From positions 8,184,047 through 8,248,046 of the forward strand of contig CM055816.1 in NCBI GenBank assembly GCA_029582265.1: a stretch of DNA of 64,000 bases, in the 5' to 3' direction. Each line of letters begins with the position of its first letter. The first letter of the stretch is position 1. Positions 34,593 to 49,400 of this stretch are shown piece by piece. The position numbers and the translations under genes were made by a program. Below the pieces are notes generated by a model. That model made no database searches. It was given only the letters and a program-made list of their open reading frames with translations, and was not told the origin of the DNA. The stretch is from Zoroaster sp. YZ-2022. Taxonomy: Eukaryota > Echinodermata > Asteroidea > Forcipulatida > Zoroasteridae.

Positions 34593-34699
34593 TATCAGCC
34601 AACTTGATGATGCTGTCTGTCAATCTCCCTTCTCATTGTTTCAATCAAATATTTCCCAAAAAATATGATGGGTGGATTCAGGGTTTCGAAAAATGGGAA

Positions 34700-35326
34700 C
34701 ACTTAAACCGTATAGTAAATGTACGTGCATGGCAAAAAAAGGGAGACACGTCCCCCTTAACACTCCCTCCGGATCCACCAAGGGTAATTATCTTAAGCAA
34801 TGGTTATACAATATTATTATATCCAAGTTGATTAAGCTGTGGTCATTGAACTAGGTGACCTTTCTCATTGCTTAATCTCCGTCACACGAGATACAAATAT
34901 TTACGATAAGGTGTAAAAATGTATAATTATGGTGTTAAGGTTATGATGTTATCAATCTTGGATTTAATGTCTATAATTATGTTCAATTAAGTTAAATTTA
35001 TGAGTGATACATTTTATGTTTAGCCTAAAACATGTTTAGATTGTACTTTTCAGTGATGTGTGTTTGAATGCTAAAAATCATATGAACAGGTGTCAAAATG
35101 CTAAGCAGGTTTAGCTTTGTTACATGTGCAGAGGTTGGCCGTTTAGCATTTAAACGCATTCCCAAACGCGTTTATTGTAAATGTTTAGCATGTTTAAATT
35201 CTAAACACTCATTTTACAATGTAGATTCAGTGCATATATCGTTCAAATACGTTCATTTATATGAGAGATACATTCTCTATTTAGTCATATATCGTTTAAA
35301 TAAGTTCATTCTATAAGTCAAAATAT
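34700..35326. repeat. Diverged flank of the 79-bp satellite
   Basis: After TRIM homology ends near 34700, phrases such as 'tataattatgttcaa', 'atgagtgatacatttta' (about 34975-35020) and 'gttcattta...gagagatacattctct' (35248-35275) recall the 79-bp unit that follows. They are too degraded to delimit single copies. No gene seen. Confidence 0.5.
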
Positions 35327-35537
35327 ACTGAGCATCAAAAGAAACTTATCAAATCTTTGGAAGGACACTCATTAAAATGAAAAATATTTGAACACAGGTA
35401 AACTTCAGTAATCTTGTTTTGACGGGCTCAGTAAAGATTACTAAAGTTTACCTGTGTTCAAATATTTTTCATTTTTTCGTGGAGGATTTTAATGAGTGTC
35501 CTTCTAAAGATTTGATAAGTTTATTTTGATGCTCAGT
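35327..35537. mobile_element. 211-bp fold-back (MITE-like) element
   Basis: Long imperfect inverted arms of about 90 bp, starting ACTGAGCATCAAAA on the left and ending TTTTGATGCTCAGT on the right, with a short centre near 35415-35435. It interrupts the 79-bp satellite: the flanking bases resume the unit at '..ttattttctatatatc'. A clean target duplication cannot be assigned because both flanks are TAT-rich. No coding capacity. Confidence 0.8.
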
Positions 35538-37130
35538 TTATTTTCTATATATCAATAACATCATACTCGATGCAGTTTTTATAATTATGTTCAAATATGT
35601 TCATTGTATGAGTGATGTATTTTCTATATAGCAATAACATCATTTCTCGATGCAGTGTTTATAATTATGTTCAAAGTTCATTTTATGAGTGATATATTTT
35701 CTATATATCAATAACATCATACTCGATGCAGTGTTTATAATTATGTTCAAATATGTTCATTGTATGAGTGATATATTTTCTATATAGCAATAACATCATT
35801 TCTCGATGCAGTATTTATAATTATGTTCAAATATATAGTTCATTTTATGAGTGATATATTTTCTATATATCAATAACATCATACTCGATGCAGTGTGTAT
35901 AATTATGTTCAAATATAAGTTCATTGTATGAGTGATATATTTTCTATATAGCAATAACATCATTTCTCGATGCAGTGTTTATAATTATGTTCAAATAAGT
36001 TTATTGTATGAGTGATATATTTTCTATATAGCAATGACATCATTTCTCGATGCAGTGTTTATAATTATGTTCATATAAGTTCATTGTATGAGTGATATAT
36101 TTTCTATATAGCAATGACATCATACTCGATGCAGTGTTTATAATTATGATCAAATAAGTTCATTTTATGAGTGATATATTTTCTATATAGCAATGACATC
36201 ATACTCGATGCAGTGTTTATAATTATGTTCAAATAAGTTCATTTTATGAGTGATATATTTTCTATATATCAATAACATCATACTCGATGCAGTGTTTATA
36301 ATTATGTTCATATAAGTTCATTGTATGAGTGATATATTTTCTATATATCAATAACATCATACTCGATGCAGTTTTTATAATTATGTTCAAATATGTTCAT
36401 TGTATGAGTGATGTATTTTCTATATAGCAATAACATCATTTCTCGATGCAGTGTTTATAATTATGTTCAAATAAGTTCATTTTATGAGTGATATATTTTC
36501 TATATATCAATAACATCATACTCGATGCAGTGTGTATAATTATGTTCAAATAAGTTCATTTTGTGAGTGATATATTTTCTATATATCAATAACATCATAC
36601 TCGATGCAGTGTGTATAATTATGTTCAAATAAGTTCATTTTGTGAGTGATATATTTTCTATATATCAATAACATCATACTCGATGCAGTGTGTATAATTA
36701 TGTTCAAATAAGTTCATTGTATGAGTGATATATTTTCTATATAGCAATAACATCATTTCTCGATGCAGTGTTTATAATTATGTTCAAATAAGTTTATTGT
36801 ATGAGTGATATATTTTCTATATAGCAATGACATCATTTCTCGATGCAGTGTTTATAATTATGTTCATATAAGTTCATTGTATGAGTGATATATTTTCTAT
36901 ATAGCAATGACATCATACTCGATGCAGTGTTTATAATTATGTTCATATAAGTTCATTTTATGAGTGATATATTTTCTATATAGCAATGACATCATACTCG
37001 ATGCAGTGTTTATAATTATGATCAAATAAGTTCATTTTATGAGTGATATATTTTCTATAATTATAGCAATGACATCACAATCGATGCAGTGTATATATCG
37101 GTTCAATAAGTTCATGCTATGAAATTAATA
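35538..37130. repeat. 79-bp tandem satellite, about 20 units
   Basis: The unit carries 'atgagtgatatattttc', 'aataacatcat', 'tcgatgcagtg' and 'tataattatgttcaaataag'. Two variants differ at 'gcaataacatcatttctc' versus 'tcaataacatcatactc' and at 'gttcattgta' versus 'gttcatttta'. Variants occur in runs and partial alternation, as expected from repeated unequal exchange. A 5-base 'ttata' insertion marks the last copies near 37058. No open frame of interest. Confidence 0.95.
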
Positions 37131-39174
37131 CATTTTATATTAAACTATGTTGTCTAGAGGTCCTTATATGGAAGAGGTTATTTTTATTTAATTTTTATTT
37201 TGCCATGCAAAAAATATGTTTTACAGACAGTTTCCTTTTTTCATTGGAACATTGATAAATTCATTTCAGAAAGGAAAACAAACATTCTGAAGGGAGAGAT
37301 ATTTCACCATAAAATGTTTTAACAGTAAAAAGGTGTCAAAATTCATTTATGACAAGACCCGCCATAAGATTACAACGGTACATATTTACTGTAATAACCA
37401 AACTTCTCAAGATGAAAAAATACAATTTCTGGAAATTGCCATGGAAATAGCCAAAATTAAGTCAGATACATCTTCAAGTTCTCTACAAATACCAATAGGA
37501 ATAAAATTTTGTAGCGTCTTATATTGTTTTTGTAAAGGTTTTTGTCACAAATCTTAATAGTTGTCTGGGATCCTTTAAATTAAATCTCTGATTTGGTACA
37601 TTGCTATATGAACTTCGATTATGTCCGAAGGGTGGGCGGGGCACAGGGGGGGGGGGGTTCTGAAGTCAACCTCATGTACAGTCCTCGTACAAGATATGTA
37701 TAATTATTTTCTTAAACAGACTTGTATAGTCTATTCTTTTAATGCCTTTGGGATTTTGAATAACAATAAATAAGTCATTAATATTTTAAGAAAATAGCTC
37801 GGATTGTTTGTTTTTTAATGTATTCCACATATTTTGTTGTGCAATTTCAGAAGTTTATTAATTACCTGTAGGTAATAGACTTATATTAATATTCATTCAT
37901 TTAAAGGTTATGTATACGATTGGTAATTCCAAAATAACCCCCAAGTGGTCATTTTGTACTTTCCTGTTGGACGGAATTGATATCATTTTAAAAAAAGTGA
38001 AATAATCTAGAAAAGAGTATCTTTCGTAAATTCCATGTTAGAATGAATTCAACAAATCTGAACATATATTCACGATTTTCTCGTGAGCGGCACAAAGTAA
38101 TAAACTGTTACTTTTACGGGTTGGTCTTAGACTAGGACATCGATTCCATGCCCTGTTGACAGTCTGCTCTGATCGTGATGATACTGCCCCTTTAAATAAG
38201 GCCTATTTTGACGGGTATTGTTTGACTAGGCGTTTTGCCATGTAGTATCTAGAACATCTTAGTTGAGGACATAATTGGTCAATACCTTTAATCATGATCG
38301 TTTGAAAGAAAACCTCTTTTTTTTGCATTTTATATTTTAAGCAAGGAGCAATATTATATGGCCTTTAAATATGGGATTTAAATATTTTCTTGGGTTAAGG
38401 AAGTTATAAGCTTTCATTTTAAACATCGAACGAAAAAAAAGTATCCGTCATGGATTAATACCAGTAAAATAAAAACACAAATAAATAAAATGCTGGCCAC
38501 TGTTTAAATTCACGGCTTGCACGTGACTACACAATTTATTGTATGTAACGGACCGAGGGCGTGGTCAGTCTTCCGATTGGCCAGCGCGGCTGTCAATCTG
38601 AAACAAGCGTGTTTGAAATATCGCTTTTATGTACAGTTTTCGACATCCGAATATCATAACTTTTATTAAAATTATCTTTCAAAGTTCGTTTGCTTTTTAA
38701 TAATAATAATAATAATTTTTAATAATAATAATAATAACACCGACTACGGCGAGGGCGAGGGCGAGGGCAAGGCCGACGGCCGACGACCAACGACCAAATT
38801 ATCATCAGAGCGAGCACCAAGTTATCATCAGAGCGAGCACCAAATTATCATTCACGAGCAAATAGCCAATTTTAGGCTATTTATTTTATAGGTCTGTTGA
38901 GTGGCGCGCGCGCTGCCTTTTCGTTTTCACGAAGGGACATAAGCTATTTCGAGCATTTTCACAAGGAGACGTTGTATTAATAAATCAATTACGCCGTAAA
39001 TAATCGTCCTGTTGTTGAATAACTTGTACATTTGAGAAGTTTGAAATCTGTACTTTCAAACAGTGCATATAATTTGGCAATATTCTATGTTAATGATGGC
39101 GAAACTACAATTTCAAAAAGTGAGCAACTTAAAACTTGATTATCTCGAAACGTGTGTTTTGTGGCCCAATTAAA
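37131..39174. other. No gene seen; simple repeats before the macrosatellite
   Basis: A G-run lies at about 37648-37658. The 74-codon frame at 37333-37557 has no motif. AAT microsatellites lie at about 38698-38737, followed by a GGCGAG repeat (38744-38770) and a roughly 25-bp tandem block around 'atcatcagagcgagcacca' (38798-38850). The junction to the macrosatellite is at about 39175. Confidence 0.45.
38098..38200. repeat. Dispersed repeat fragment (copy 2) ending in CCCTTTAA
   Basis: The left part matches 20810-20836 almost exactly, and the middle and right parts match 2160-2245. It ends in CCCTTTAA at about 38189-38196. Three partial copies in one window point to a moderately abundant transposon-derived family. 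Confidence 0.5.
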
Positions 39175-40433
39175 TTGGCCGTTCGTGAAAAAGGTGAACA
39201 TGGATACGCGGTTAATATTGGAACCAGACCAAATTTCCCATGCACAAATTATGGTGGCTATACATGTATAACAGAGGCCTCACAATTCGGGCGAACGTTC
39301 ATACCCCTATATGTGAAAAAGCAGGGCATAATTCCAATTGATCCAGCAGTTTTGGCTGCAATTGGACATAATCAAATAAAATTTAAAACAATTTAAAATG
39401 CCAACGCGCGGGACTGAGGTGATGCAGGCGGAGACCACGAGAAACCAACCAGAGACTTTTGGCCTTATTTGTATTAGGATATAATTTTTGTTCAGGAAGT
39501 ATACGACCAACGTAAGAAATCACACACTTACATTTAAGACTGTAATGGTTTGGGTAATTTAATTGCACATATTTGTTAAGTTTATTACACTATTTGAAAG
39601 TCTGACACAGTAACAGCACCCATATGTTGTCACTGGGTATGGGTTGGTACCGACCGACTTCCATAAATTTAAATTGGTATGGGTCAAGTAATATTAAGCC
39701 CCAGAAAATGTGAAATACCCACTTAAAACCCTTTTATCACAATCACTTTATGGACACTTATGGAACCAAACCTCAACAAACGGGTAGAAATGTGCAAGTT
39801 CCCAAATCACCATCAGCATAAACTTTCTATTCGATGAGAAATTCACAAATCAATATACAATTGAATTACCCCCAATTGATACCCCTAAAACTAACACAAG
39901 AGGAATTATTTTTTTAGTTTAAAATATTGGGAAAATGATCACAAAGTTAGTAAAATATACTTTTTTTGTATGTTCGGACAATATTTTAGATTTGTTTGAA
40001 GAAATTTAGGGAAAATTTAGGAAATATTTAAAAACTTTTCTACCGCCTCTCATCTCTATAGTGGAGCTGAGGAATTGTTTGTGCGTCAGAGAAGGAAACG
40101 AAAACTGCTTGCCTGTTATTGATCTTTTGAACCCAGAAGTATTAAAGCTTTTTTCGTTGTAATAATTAAATACCACATCCTTTCATACGAGGTTGAGTAC
40201 AACGACAATCTGTTAAAATCATCTAAACAGATCATGTCTCGATCATGTGATTGTAATTGCATTAGCAGCTGGCTTTCAGACAACTGTTGTGCGTATGTTA
40301 ATATTTACAAACTTTTGCGTTCCACAATTGCACTGTATTACCGAAAAACAACCCTAAGTATAAAATATCCCTTGAAATGCTATAATATCCATATCATTAG
40401 TATCATTCAGACTTGTATTCATGTCATCAAACC

Positions 40434-43400
40434 TTGAGTGCGAGTCCCTGGTGTCGAGTGCGAGTCCCCGTTGTCGAGTGCGAGTCCCCGGTGTCGAGTG
40501 CGAGTCCCCGGTGTCGAGTGCGAGTCCCCGGTGTCGAGTGCGAGTCCCCGGTGTCGAGTGCGAGTCCCAGGTGTCGAGTGCGAGTCCTAGGTGTCGAGTG
40601 CGAGTCCCCGGTGTCGAGTGCGAGTCCCCGGTGTCGAGTGCGAGTCCCCGGTGACGAGTCAGAGTCCCCGGTGTCGAGTCAGAGTCCCCAGTGTTGAGTC
40701 AGAGTAACGAGTAGGGGTGACACTATTGATTTTTTTATAGTCAATTATCGACGGCCATGATGTCGGCGATATACGATATTATTTGTTAAAGACATGAAAC
40801 TTTGTATCGTATATATTGGCCGTTCGTGAAAAAGGTGAACATGGATTCGCGGTTAATATTGGAACCAGACCAAATTTCCCATGCACAAATTATGGTGGCT
40901 ATACATGTATAACAGAGGCCTCACAATTCGGGCAAACGTTCATACCCCTATATGTGAAAAAGCAGGGCATAATTCCAATTGATCCAGCAGTTTTGGCTGC
41001 AATTGGACATCGTTTCATAGCAAAAATATAATCAAATAAAACTTAAAACAATTTAAAATGCCAACGCGCGGGACTGAGGTGATGCAGGCGGAGACCACGA
41101 GAAACCAACCAGAGACTTTTGGCCTTATTTGTATTAGGATATAATTTTTGTTCAGGAAGTATACGACCAACGTAAGAAATCACACACTTACATTTAAGAC
41201 TGTAATGGTTTGGGTAATTTAATTGCACATATTTGTTAAGTTTATTACACTATTTGAAAGTCTGACACAGTAACAGCACCCATATGTTGTCACTGCGTAT
41301 GGGTTGGTACCGACCGACTTCCATAAATTTAAATTGGTATGGGTCAAGTAATATTAAGCCCCAGAAAATGTGAAATACCCACTTAAAACCCTTTTATCAC
41401 AATCAATATGCATATGGATATAATTATTTTATAAAATAGTATAATTGCACTTTATGGACACTTATGGAACCAAACCTCAACAAACGGGTAGAAATGTGCA
41501 AGTTCCCAAATCACTATCAGCATAAACTTTCTATTCTATGAGAAATTCACAAATCAATATACAATTGAATTACCCCCAATTGATACCCCTAAAACTAACA
41601 CAAGAGGATTTATTTTTTTAGTTTAAAATATTGGGAAAATGATCACAAAGTTAGTAAAATATACTTTTTTGTATGTTCGGACAATATTTTAGATTTTTTT
41701 GAAGAAATTTAGCGAAAATTTAGGAAATATTTAAAAACTTTTCTACCGCCTCTCATCTCTATAGTGGAGCTGAGGAATTGTTTGTGCGTCAGAGAAGGAA
41801 ACGAAAACTGCTTGCCTGTTATTGATCTTTTGAACCCAGAAGTAGTAAAGGTTTTTTCGTTGTAATAATTAAATACCACATCCTTTCATACGAGGTTGAG
41901 TACAAGGACAATCTGTTAAAATCATCTAAACAGATCATGTCTCGATCATGTGATTGTAATTGCATTAGCAGCTGGCTTTCAGACAACTGTTGTGCGTATG
42001 TTAATATTTACCAACTTTTGCGTTCCACAATTGCACTGTATTACCGAAAAACAACCCTACGTATAAAATATCCCTTGAAATGCTATAATATCCATATCAT
42101 TAGTATCATTCAGACTTGTATTCATGTCATCAAACCTTGAGTGCGAGTCCCCGGTGTCGAGTGCGAGTCCCAGGTGTCGAGTGCGAGTCCCCGGTGTCGA
42201 GTGCGAGTCCCCGGTGTCGAGTGCGAGTCCCCGGTGTCGAGTGCGAGTCCCCGGTGTCGAGTGCGAGTCCCAGGTGTCGAGTGCGAGTCCTAGGTGTCGA
42301 GTGCGAGTCCCCGGTGTCGAGTGCGAGTCCCCGGTGACGAGTCAGAGTCCCCGGTGTCGAGTCAGAGTCCCCAGTGTTGAGTCAGAGTAACGAGTAGGGG
42401 TGACACTATTGATTTTTTTATAGTCAATTATCGACGGCCATGATGTCGGCGATATACGATATTATTTGTTAAAGACAGGAAACTTTGTATCGTATATATT
42501 GGCCGTTCGTGAAAAAGGTGAACATGGATACGCGGTTAATATTGGAACCAGACCAAATTTCCCATGCACAAATTATGGTGGCTATACATGTATAACAGAG
42601 GCCTCACAATTCGGGCGAACGTTCATACCCCTATATGTGAAAAAGCAGGGCATAATTCCAATTGATCCAGCAGTTTTGGCTGCAATTGGACATCGTTTCA
42701 TAGCAAAAATATAATCAAATAAAATTTAAAACAATTTAAAATGCCAACGCGCGGGACTGAGGTGATGCAGGCGGAGACCACGAGAAACCAACCAGAGACT
42801 TTTGGCCTTATTTGTATTAGGATATAATTTTTGTTCAGGAAGTATACGACCAACGTAAGAAATCACACACTTACATTTAAGACTGTAATGGTTTGGGTAA
42901 TTTAATTGCACATATTTGTTAAGTTTATTACACTATTTGAAAGTCTGACACAGTAACAGCACCCATATGTTGTCACTGCGTATGGGTTGGTACCGACCGA
43001 CTTCCATAAATTTAAATTGGTATGGGTCAAGTAATATTAAGCCCCGAAAATGTGAAATACCCATTTAAAACCCTTTTATCACAATCAATATGCATATGGA
43101 TATAATTATTTTATAAAATAGTATAATTGCACTTTATGGACACTTATGGAACCAAACCTCAACAAACGGCTAGAAATGTGCAAGTTCCCAAATCACTATC
43201 AGCATAAACTTTCTATTCGATGAGAAATTCACAAATCAATATACAATTGAATTACCCCGAATTGATACCCCTAAAACTAACACAAGAGGAATTATTTTTA
43301 GTTTAAAATATTGGGAAAATGATCACAAAGGTAGTAAAATATACTTTTTGTATGTTCGGACAATATTTTAGATTTGTTTGAAGAAATTTAGGAAAATTTA

Positions 43401-46400
43401 GGAAATATTTAAAACTTTTCTACCGCCTCTCATCTCTATAGTGGAGCTGAGGAATTGTTTGTGCGTCAGAGAAGGAAACGAAAACTGCTTGCCTGTTATT
43501 GATCTTTTGAACCCAGCAGTAGTAAAGCTTTTTTCGTTGTAATAATTATATACCACATCCTTTCATAACGAGGTTGAGTACAAGGACAATCTGTTAAAAT
43601 CATCTAAACAGATCATGTCTCGATCATGTGATTGTAATTGCATTAGCAGCTGGCTTTCAGACAACTGTTGTGCGTATGTTAATATTTACCAACTTTTGCG
43701 TTCCACAATTGCACTGTATTACCGAAAAACAACCCTACGTATAAAATATCCCTTGAAATGCTATAATATCCATATCATTAGTATCATTCAGACTTGTATT
43801 CATGTCATCAAACCTTGAGTGCGAGTCCCCGGTGTCGAGTGCGAGTCCCAGGTGTCGAGTGCGAGTCCCCGGTGTCGAGTGCGAGTCCCCGGTGTCGAGT
43901 GCGAGTCCCCGGTGTCGAGTGCGAGTCCCCGGTGTCGAGTGCGAGTCCCAGGTGTCGAGTGCGAGTCCCAGGTGTCGAGTGCGAGTCCCCGGTGTCGAGT
44001 GCGAGTCCCCGGTGACGAGTCAGAGTCCCCGGTGTCGAGTCAGAGTCCCCAGTGTTGAGTCAGAGTAACGAGTAGGGGTGACACTATTGATTTTTTTATA
44101 GTCAATTATCGACGGCCATGATGTCGGCGATATACGATATTATTTGTTAAAGACAGGAAACTTTGTATCGTATATATTGGCCGTTCGTGAAAAAGGTGAA
44201 CATGGATACGCGGTTAATATTGGAACCAGACCAAATTTCCCATGCACAAATTATGGTGGCTATACATGTATAACAGAGGCCTCACAATTCGGGCGAACGT
44301 TCATACCCCTATATGTGAAAAAGTAGGGCATAATTCCAATTGATCCAGCAGTTTTGGCTGCAATTGGACATCGTTTCATAGCAAAAATATAATCAAATAA
44401 AATTTAAAACAATTTAAAATGCCAACGCGCGGGACTGAGGTGATGCAGGCGGAGACCACGAGAAACCAACCAGAGACTTTTGGCCTTATTTGTATTAGGA
44501 TATAATTTTGTTCAGGAAGTATACGACCAACGTAAGAAATCACACACTTACATTTAAGACTGTAATGGTTTGGGTAATTTAATTGCACATATTTGTTAAG
44601 TTTATTACACTATTTGAAAGTCTGACACAGTAACAGCACCCATATGTTGTCACTGCGTATGGGTTGGTACCGACCGACTTCCATAAATTTAAATTGGTAT
44701 GGGTCAAGTAATATTAAGCCCCGAAAATGTGAAATACCCATTTAAAACCCTTTTATCACAATCAATATGCATATGGATATAATTATTTTATAAAATAGTA
44801 TAATTGCACTTTATGGACACTTATGGAACCAAACCTCAACAAACGGCTAGAAATGTGCAAGTTCCCAAATCACTATCAGCATAAACTTTCTATTCGATGA
44901 GAAATTCACAAATCAATATACAATTGAATTACCCCGAATTGATACCCCTAAAACTAACACAAGAGGAATTATTTTTTTAGTTTAAAATATTGGGAAAATG
45001 ATCACAAAGGTAGTAAAATATACTTTTTTGTATGTTCGGACAATATTTTAGATTTGTTTGAAGAAATTTAGGAAAATTTAGGAAATATTTAAAAACTTTT
45101 CTACCGCCTCTCATCTCTATAGTGGAGCTGAGGAATTGTTTGTGCGTCAGAGAAGGAAACGAAAACTGCTTGCCTGTTATTGATCTTTTGAACCCAGCAG
45201 TAGTAAAGCTTTTTCGTTGTAATAATTATATACCACATCCTTTCATAACGAGGTAGAGTACAACGACAATCTGTTAAAATCATCTAAACAGATCATGTCT
45301 CGATCATGTGATTGTAATTGCATTAGCAGCTGGCTTTCAGACAACTGTTGTGCGTATGTTAATATTTACCAAACTTTTGCGTTCCACAATTGCACTGTAT
45401 TACCGAAAAACAACCCTACGTATAAAATATCCCTTGAAATGCTATAATATCCATATCATTAGTATCATTCAGACTTGTATTCATGTCATCAAACCTTGAG
45501 TGAGTCCCCGGTGTCGAGTGCGAGTCCCAGGTGTCGAGTGCGAGTCCCCGGTGTCGAGTGCGAGTCCCCGGTGTCGAGTGCGAGTCCCCGGTGTCGAGTG
45601 CGAGTCCCCGGTGTCGAGTGCGAGTCCCCGGTGTCGAGTGCGAGTCCCCGGTGTCGAGTGCGAGTCCCCGGTGTCGAGTGCGAGTCCCCGGTGACGAGTC
45701 AGAGTCCCCGGTGTCGAGTCAGAGTCCCCAGTGTTGAGTCAGAGTAACGAGTAGGGGTGACACTATTGATTTTTTTATAGTCAATTATCGACGGCCATGA
45801 TGTCGGCGATATACGATATTATTTGTTAAAGACAGGAAACTTTGTATCGTATATATTGGCCGTTCGTGAAAAAGGTGAACATGGATACGCGGTTAATATT
45901 GGAACCAGACCAAATTTCCATGCACAAATTATGGTGGCTATACATGTATAACAGAGGCCTCACAATTCGGGCGAACGTTCATACCCCTATATGTGAAAAA
46001 GTAGGGCATAATTCCAATTGATCCAGCAGTTTTGGCTGCAATTGGACATCGTTTCATAGCAAAAATATAATCAAATAAAATTTAAAACAATTTAAAATGC
46101 CAACGCGCGGGACTGAGGTGATGCAGGCGGAGACCACGAGAAACCAACCAGAGACTTTTGGCCTTATTTGTATTAGGATATAATTTTTGTTCAGGAAGTA
46201 TACGACCAACGTAAGAAATCACACACTTACATTTAAGACTGTAATGGTTTGGGTAATTTAATTGCACATATTTGTTAAGTTTATTACACTATTTGAAAGT
46301 CTGACACAGTAACAGCACCCATATGTTGTCACTGCGTATGGGTTGGTACCGACCGACTTCCATAAATTTAAATTGGTATGGGTCAAGTAATATTAAGCCC

Positions 46401-49400
46401 CGAAAATGTGAAATACCCATTTAAAACCCTTTTATCACAATCAATATGCATATGGATATAATTATTTTATAAAATAGTATAATTGCACTTTATGGACACT
46501 TATGGAACCAAACCTCAACAAACGGCTAGAAATGTGCAAGTTCCCAAATCACTATCAGCATAAACTTTCTATTCGATGAGAAATTCACAAATCAATATAC
46601 AATTGAATTACCCCAAATTGATACCCCTAAAACTAACACAAGAGGAATTATTTTTTTAGTTTAAAATATTGGGAAAATGATCACAAAGGTAGTAAAATAT
46701 ACTTTTTGTATGTTCGGACAATATTTTAGATTTGTTTGAAGAAATTTAGCGAAAATTTAGGAAATATTTAAAACTTTTCTACCGCCTCTCATCTCTATAG
46801 TGGAGCTGAGGAATTGTTTGTGCGTCAGAGAAGGAAACGAAAACTGCTTGCCTGTTATTGATCTTTTGAACCCAGAAGTAGTAAAGCTTTTTCGTTGTAA
46901 TAATTATAATACCACATCCTTTCATACGAGGTTGAGTACAAGGACAATCTGTTAAAATCATCTAAACAGATCATGTCTCGATCATGTGATTGTAATTGCA
47001 TTAGCAGCTGGCTTTCAGACAACTGTTGTGCGTATGTTAATATTTACCAACTTTTGCGTTCCACAATTGCACTGTATTACCGAAAAACAACCCTACGTAT
47101 AAAATATCCCTTGAAATGCTATAATATCCATATCATTAGTATCACTCAGACTTGTATTCATGTCATCAAACCTTGAGTGCGAGTCCCCGGTGTCGAGTGC
47201 GAGTCCCAGGTGTCGAGTGCGAGTCCCCGGTGTCGAGTGCGAGTCCCCGGTGTCGAGTGCGAGTCCCAGGTGTCGAGTGCGAGTCCCAGGTGTCGAGTGC
47301 GAGTCCCCGGTGTCGAGTGCGAGTCCCCGGTGTCGAGTGCGAGTCCCCGGTGTCGAGTCAGAGTCCCCGGTGTCGAGTCAGAGTCCCCAGTGTTGAGTCA
47401 GAGTAACGAGTAGGGGTGACACTATTGATTTTTTTATAGTCAATTATCGACGGCCATGATGTCGGCGATATACGATATTATTTGTTAAAGACAGGAAACT
47501 TTGTATCGTATATATTGGCCGTTCGTGAAAAAGGTGAACATGGATACGCGGTTAATATTGGAACCAGACCAAATTTCCCATGCACAAATTATGGTGGCTA
47601 TACATGTATAACAGAGGCCTCACAATTCGGGCGAACGTTCATACCCCTATATGTGAAAAAGCAGGGCATAATTCCAATTGATCCAGCAGTTTTGGCTGCA
47701 ATTGGACATCGTTTCATAGCAAAAATATAATCAAATAAAATTTAAAACAATTTAAAATGCCAACGCGCGGGACTGAGGTGATGCAGGCGGAGACCACGAG
47801 AAACCAACCAGAGACTTTTGGCCTTATTTGTATTAGGATATAATTTTTGTTCAGGAAGTATACGACCAACGTAAGAAATCACACACTTACATTTAAGACT
47901 GTAATGGTTTGGGTAATTTAATTGCACATATTTGTTAAGTTTATTACACTATTTGAAAGTCTGACACAGTAACAGCACCCATATGTTGTCACTGCGTATG
48001 GGTTGGTACCGACCGACTTCCATAAATTTAAATTGGTATGGGTCAAGTAATATTAAGCCCCAGAAAATGTGAAATACCCACTTAAAACCCTTTTATCACA
48101 ATCAATATGCATATGGATATAATTATTTTATAAAATAGTATAATTGCACTTTATGGACACTTATGGAACCAAACCTCAACAAACGGGTAGAAATGTGCAA
48201 GTTCCCAAATCACTATCAGCATAAACATTCTATTCGATGAGAAATTCACAAATCAATATACAATTGAATTACCCCCAATTGATACCCCTAAAACTAACAC
48301 AAGAGGAATTATTTTTTTAGTTTAAAATATTGGGAAAATGATCACAAAGTTAGTAAAATATACTTTTTTGTATGTTCGGACAATATTTTAGATTTGTTTG
48401 AAGAAATTTAGGGAAAATTTAGGAAATATTTAAAAACTTTTCTACCGCCTCTCATCTCTATAGTGGAGCTGAGGAATTGTTTGTGCGTCAGAGAAGGAAA
48501 CGAAAACTGCTTGCCTGTTATTGATCTTTTGAACCCAGAAGTAGTAAAGCTTTTTTCGTTGTAATAATTAAATACCACATCCTTTCATACGAGGTTGAGT
48601 ACAAGGACAATCTGTTAAAATCATCTAAACAGATCATGTCTCGATCATGTGATTGTAATTGCATTAGCAGCTGGCTTTCAGACAGCTGTTGTGCGTATGT
48701 TAATATTTACCAACTTTTGCGTTCCACAATTGCACTGTATTACCGAAAAACAACCCTACGTATAAAATATCCCTTGAAATGCTATAATATCCATATCATT
48801 AGTATCATTCAGACTTGTATTCATGTCATCAAACCTTGAGTGCGAGTCCCCGGTGTCGAGTGCGAGTCCCCGGTGTCGAGTGCGAGTCCCCGGTGTCGAG
48901 TGAGTCCCCGGTGTCGAGTGCGAGTCCCCGGTGTCGAGTGCGAGTCCCCGGTGTCGAGTGCGAGTCCCAGGTGTCGAGTGCGAGTCCTAGGTGTCGAGTG
49001 CGAGTCCCCGGTGTCGAGTGCGAGTCCCCGGTGACGAGTCAGAGTCCCCGGTGTCGAGTCAGAGTCCCCAGTGTTGAGTCAGAGTAACGAGTAGGGTTGA
49101 CACTATTGATTTTTATAGTCAATTATCGACGGCCATGATGTCGGCGATATACGATATTATTTGTTAAAGACAGGAAACTTTGTATCGTATATATTGGCCG
49201 TTCGTGAAAAAGGTGAACATGGATACGCGGTTAATATTGGAACCAGACCAAATTTCCCATGCACAAATTATGGTGGCTATACATGTATAACAGAGGCCTC
49301 ACAATTCGGGCGAACGTTCATACCCTATATGTGAAAAAGCAGGGCATAATTCCAATTGATCCAGCAGTTTTGGCTGCAATTGGACATCGTTTCATAGCAA

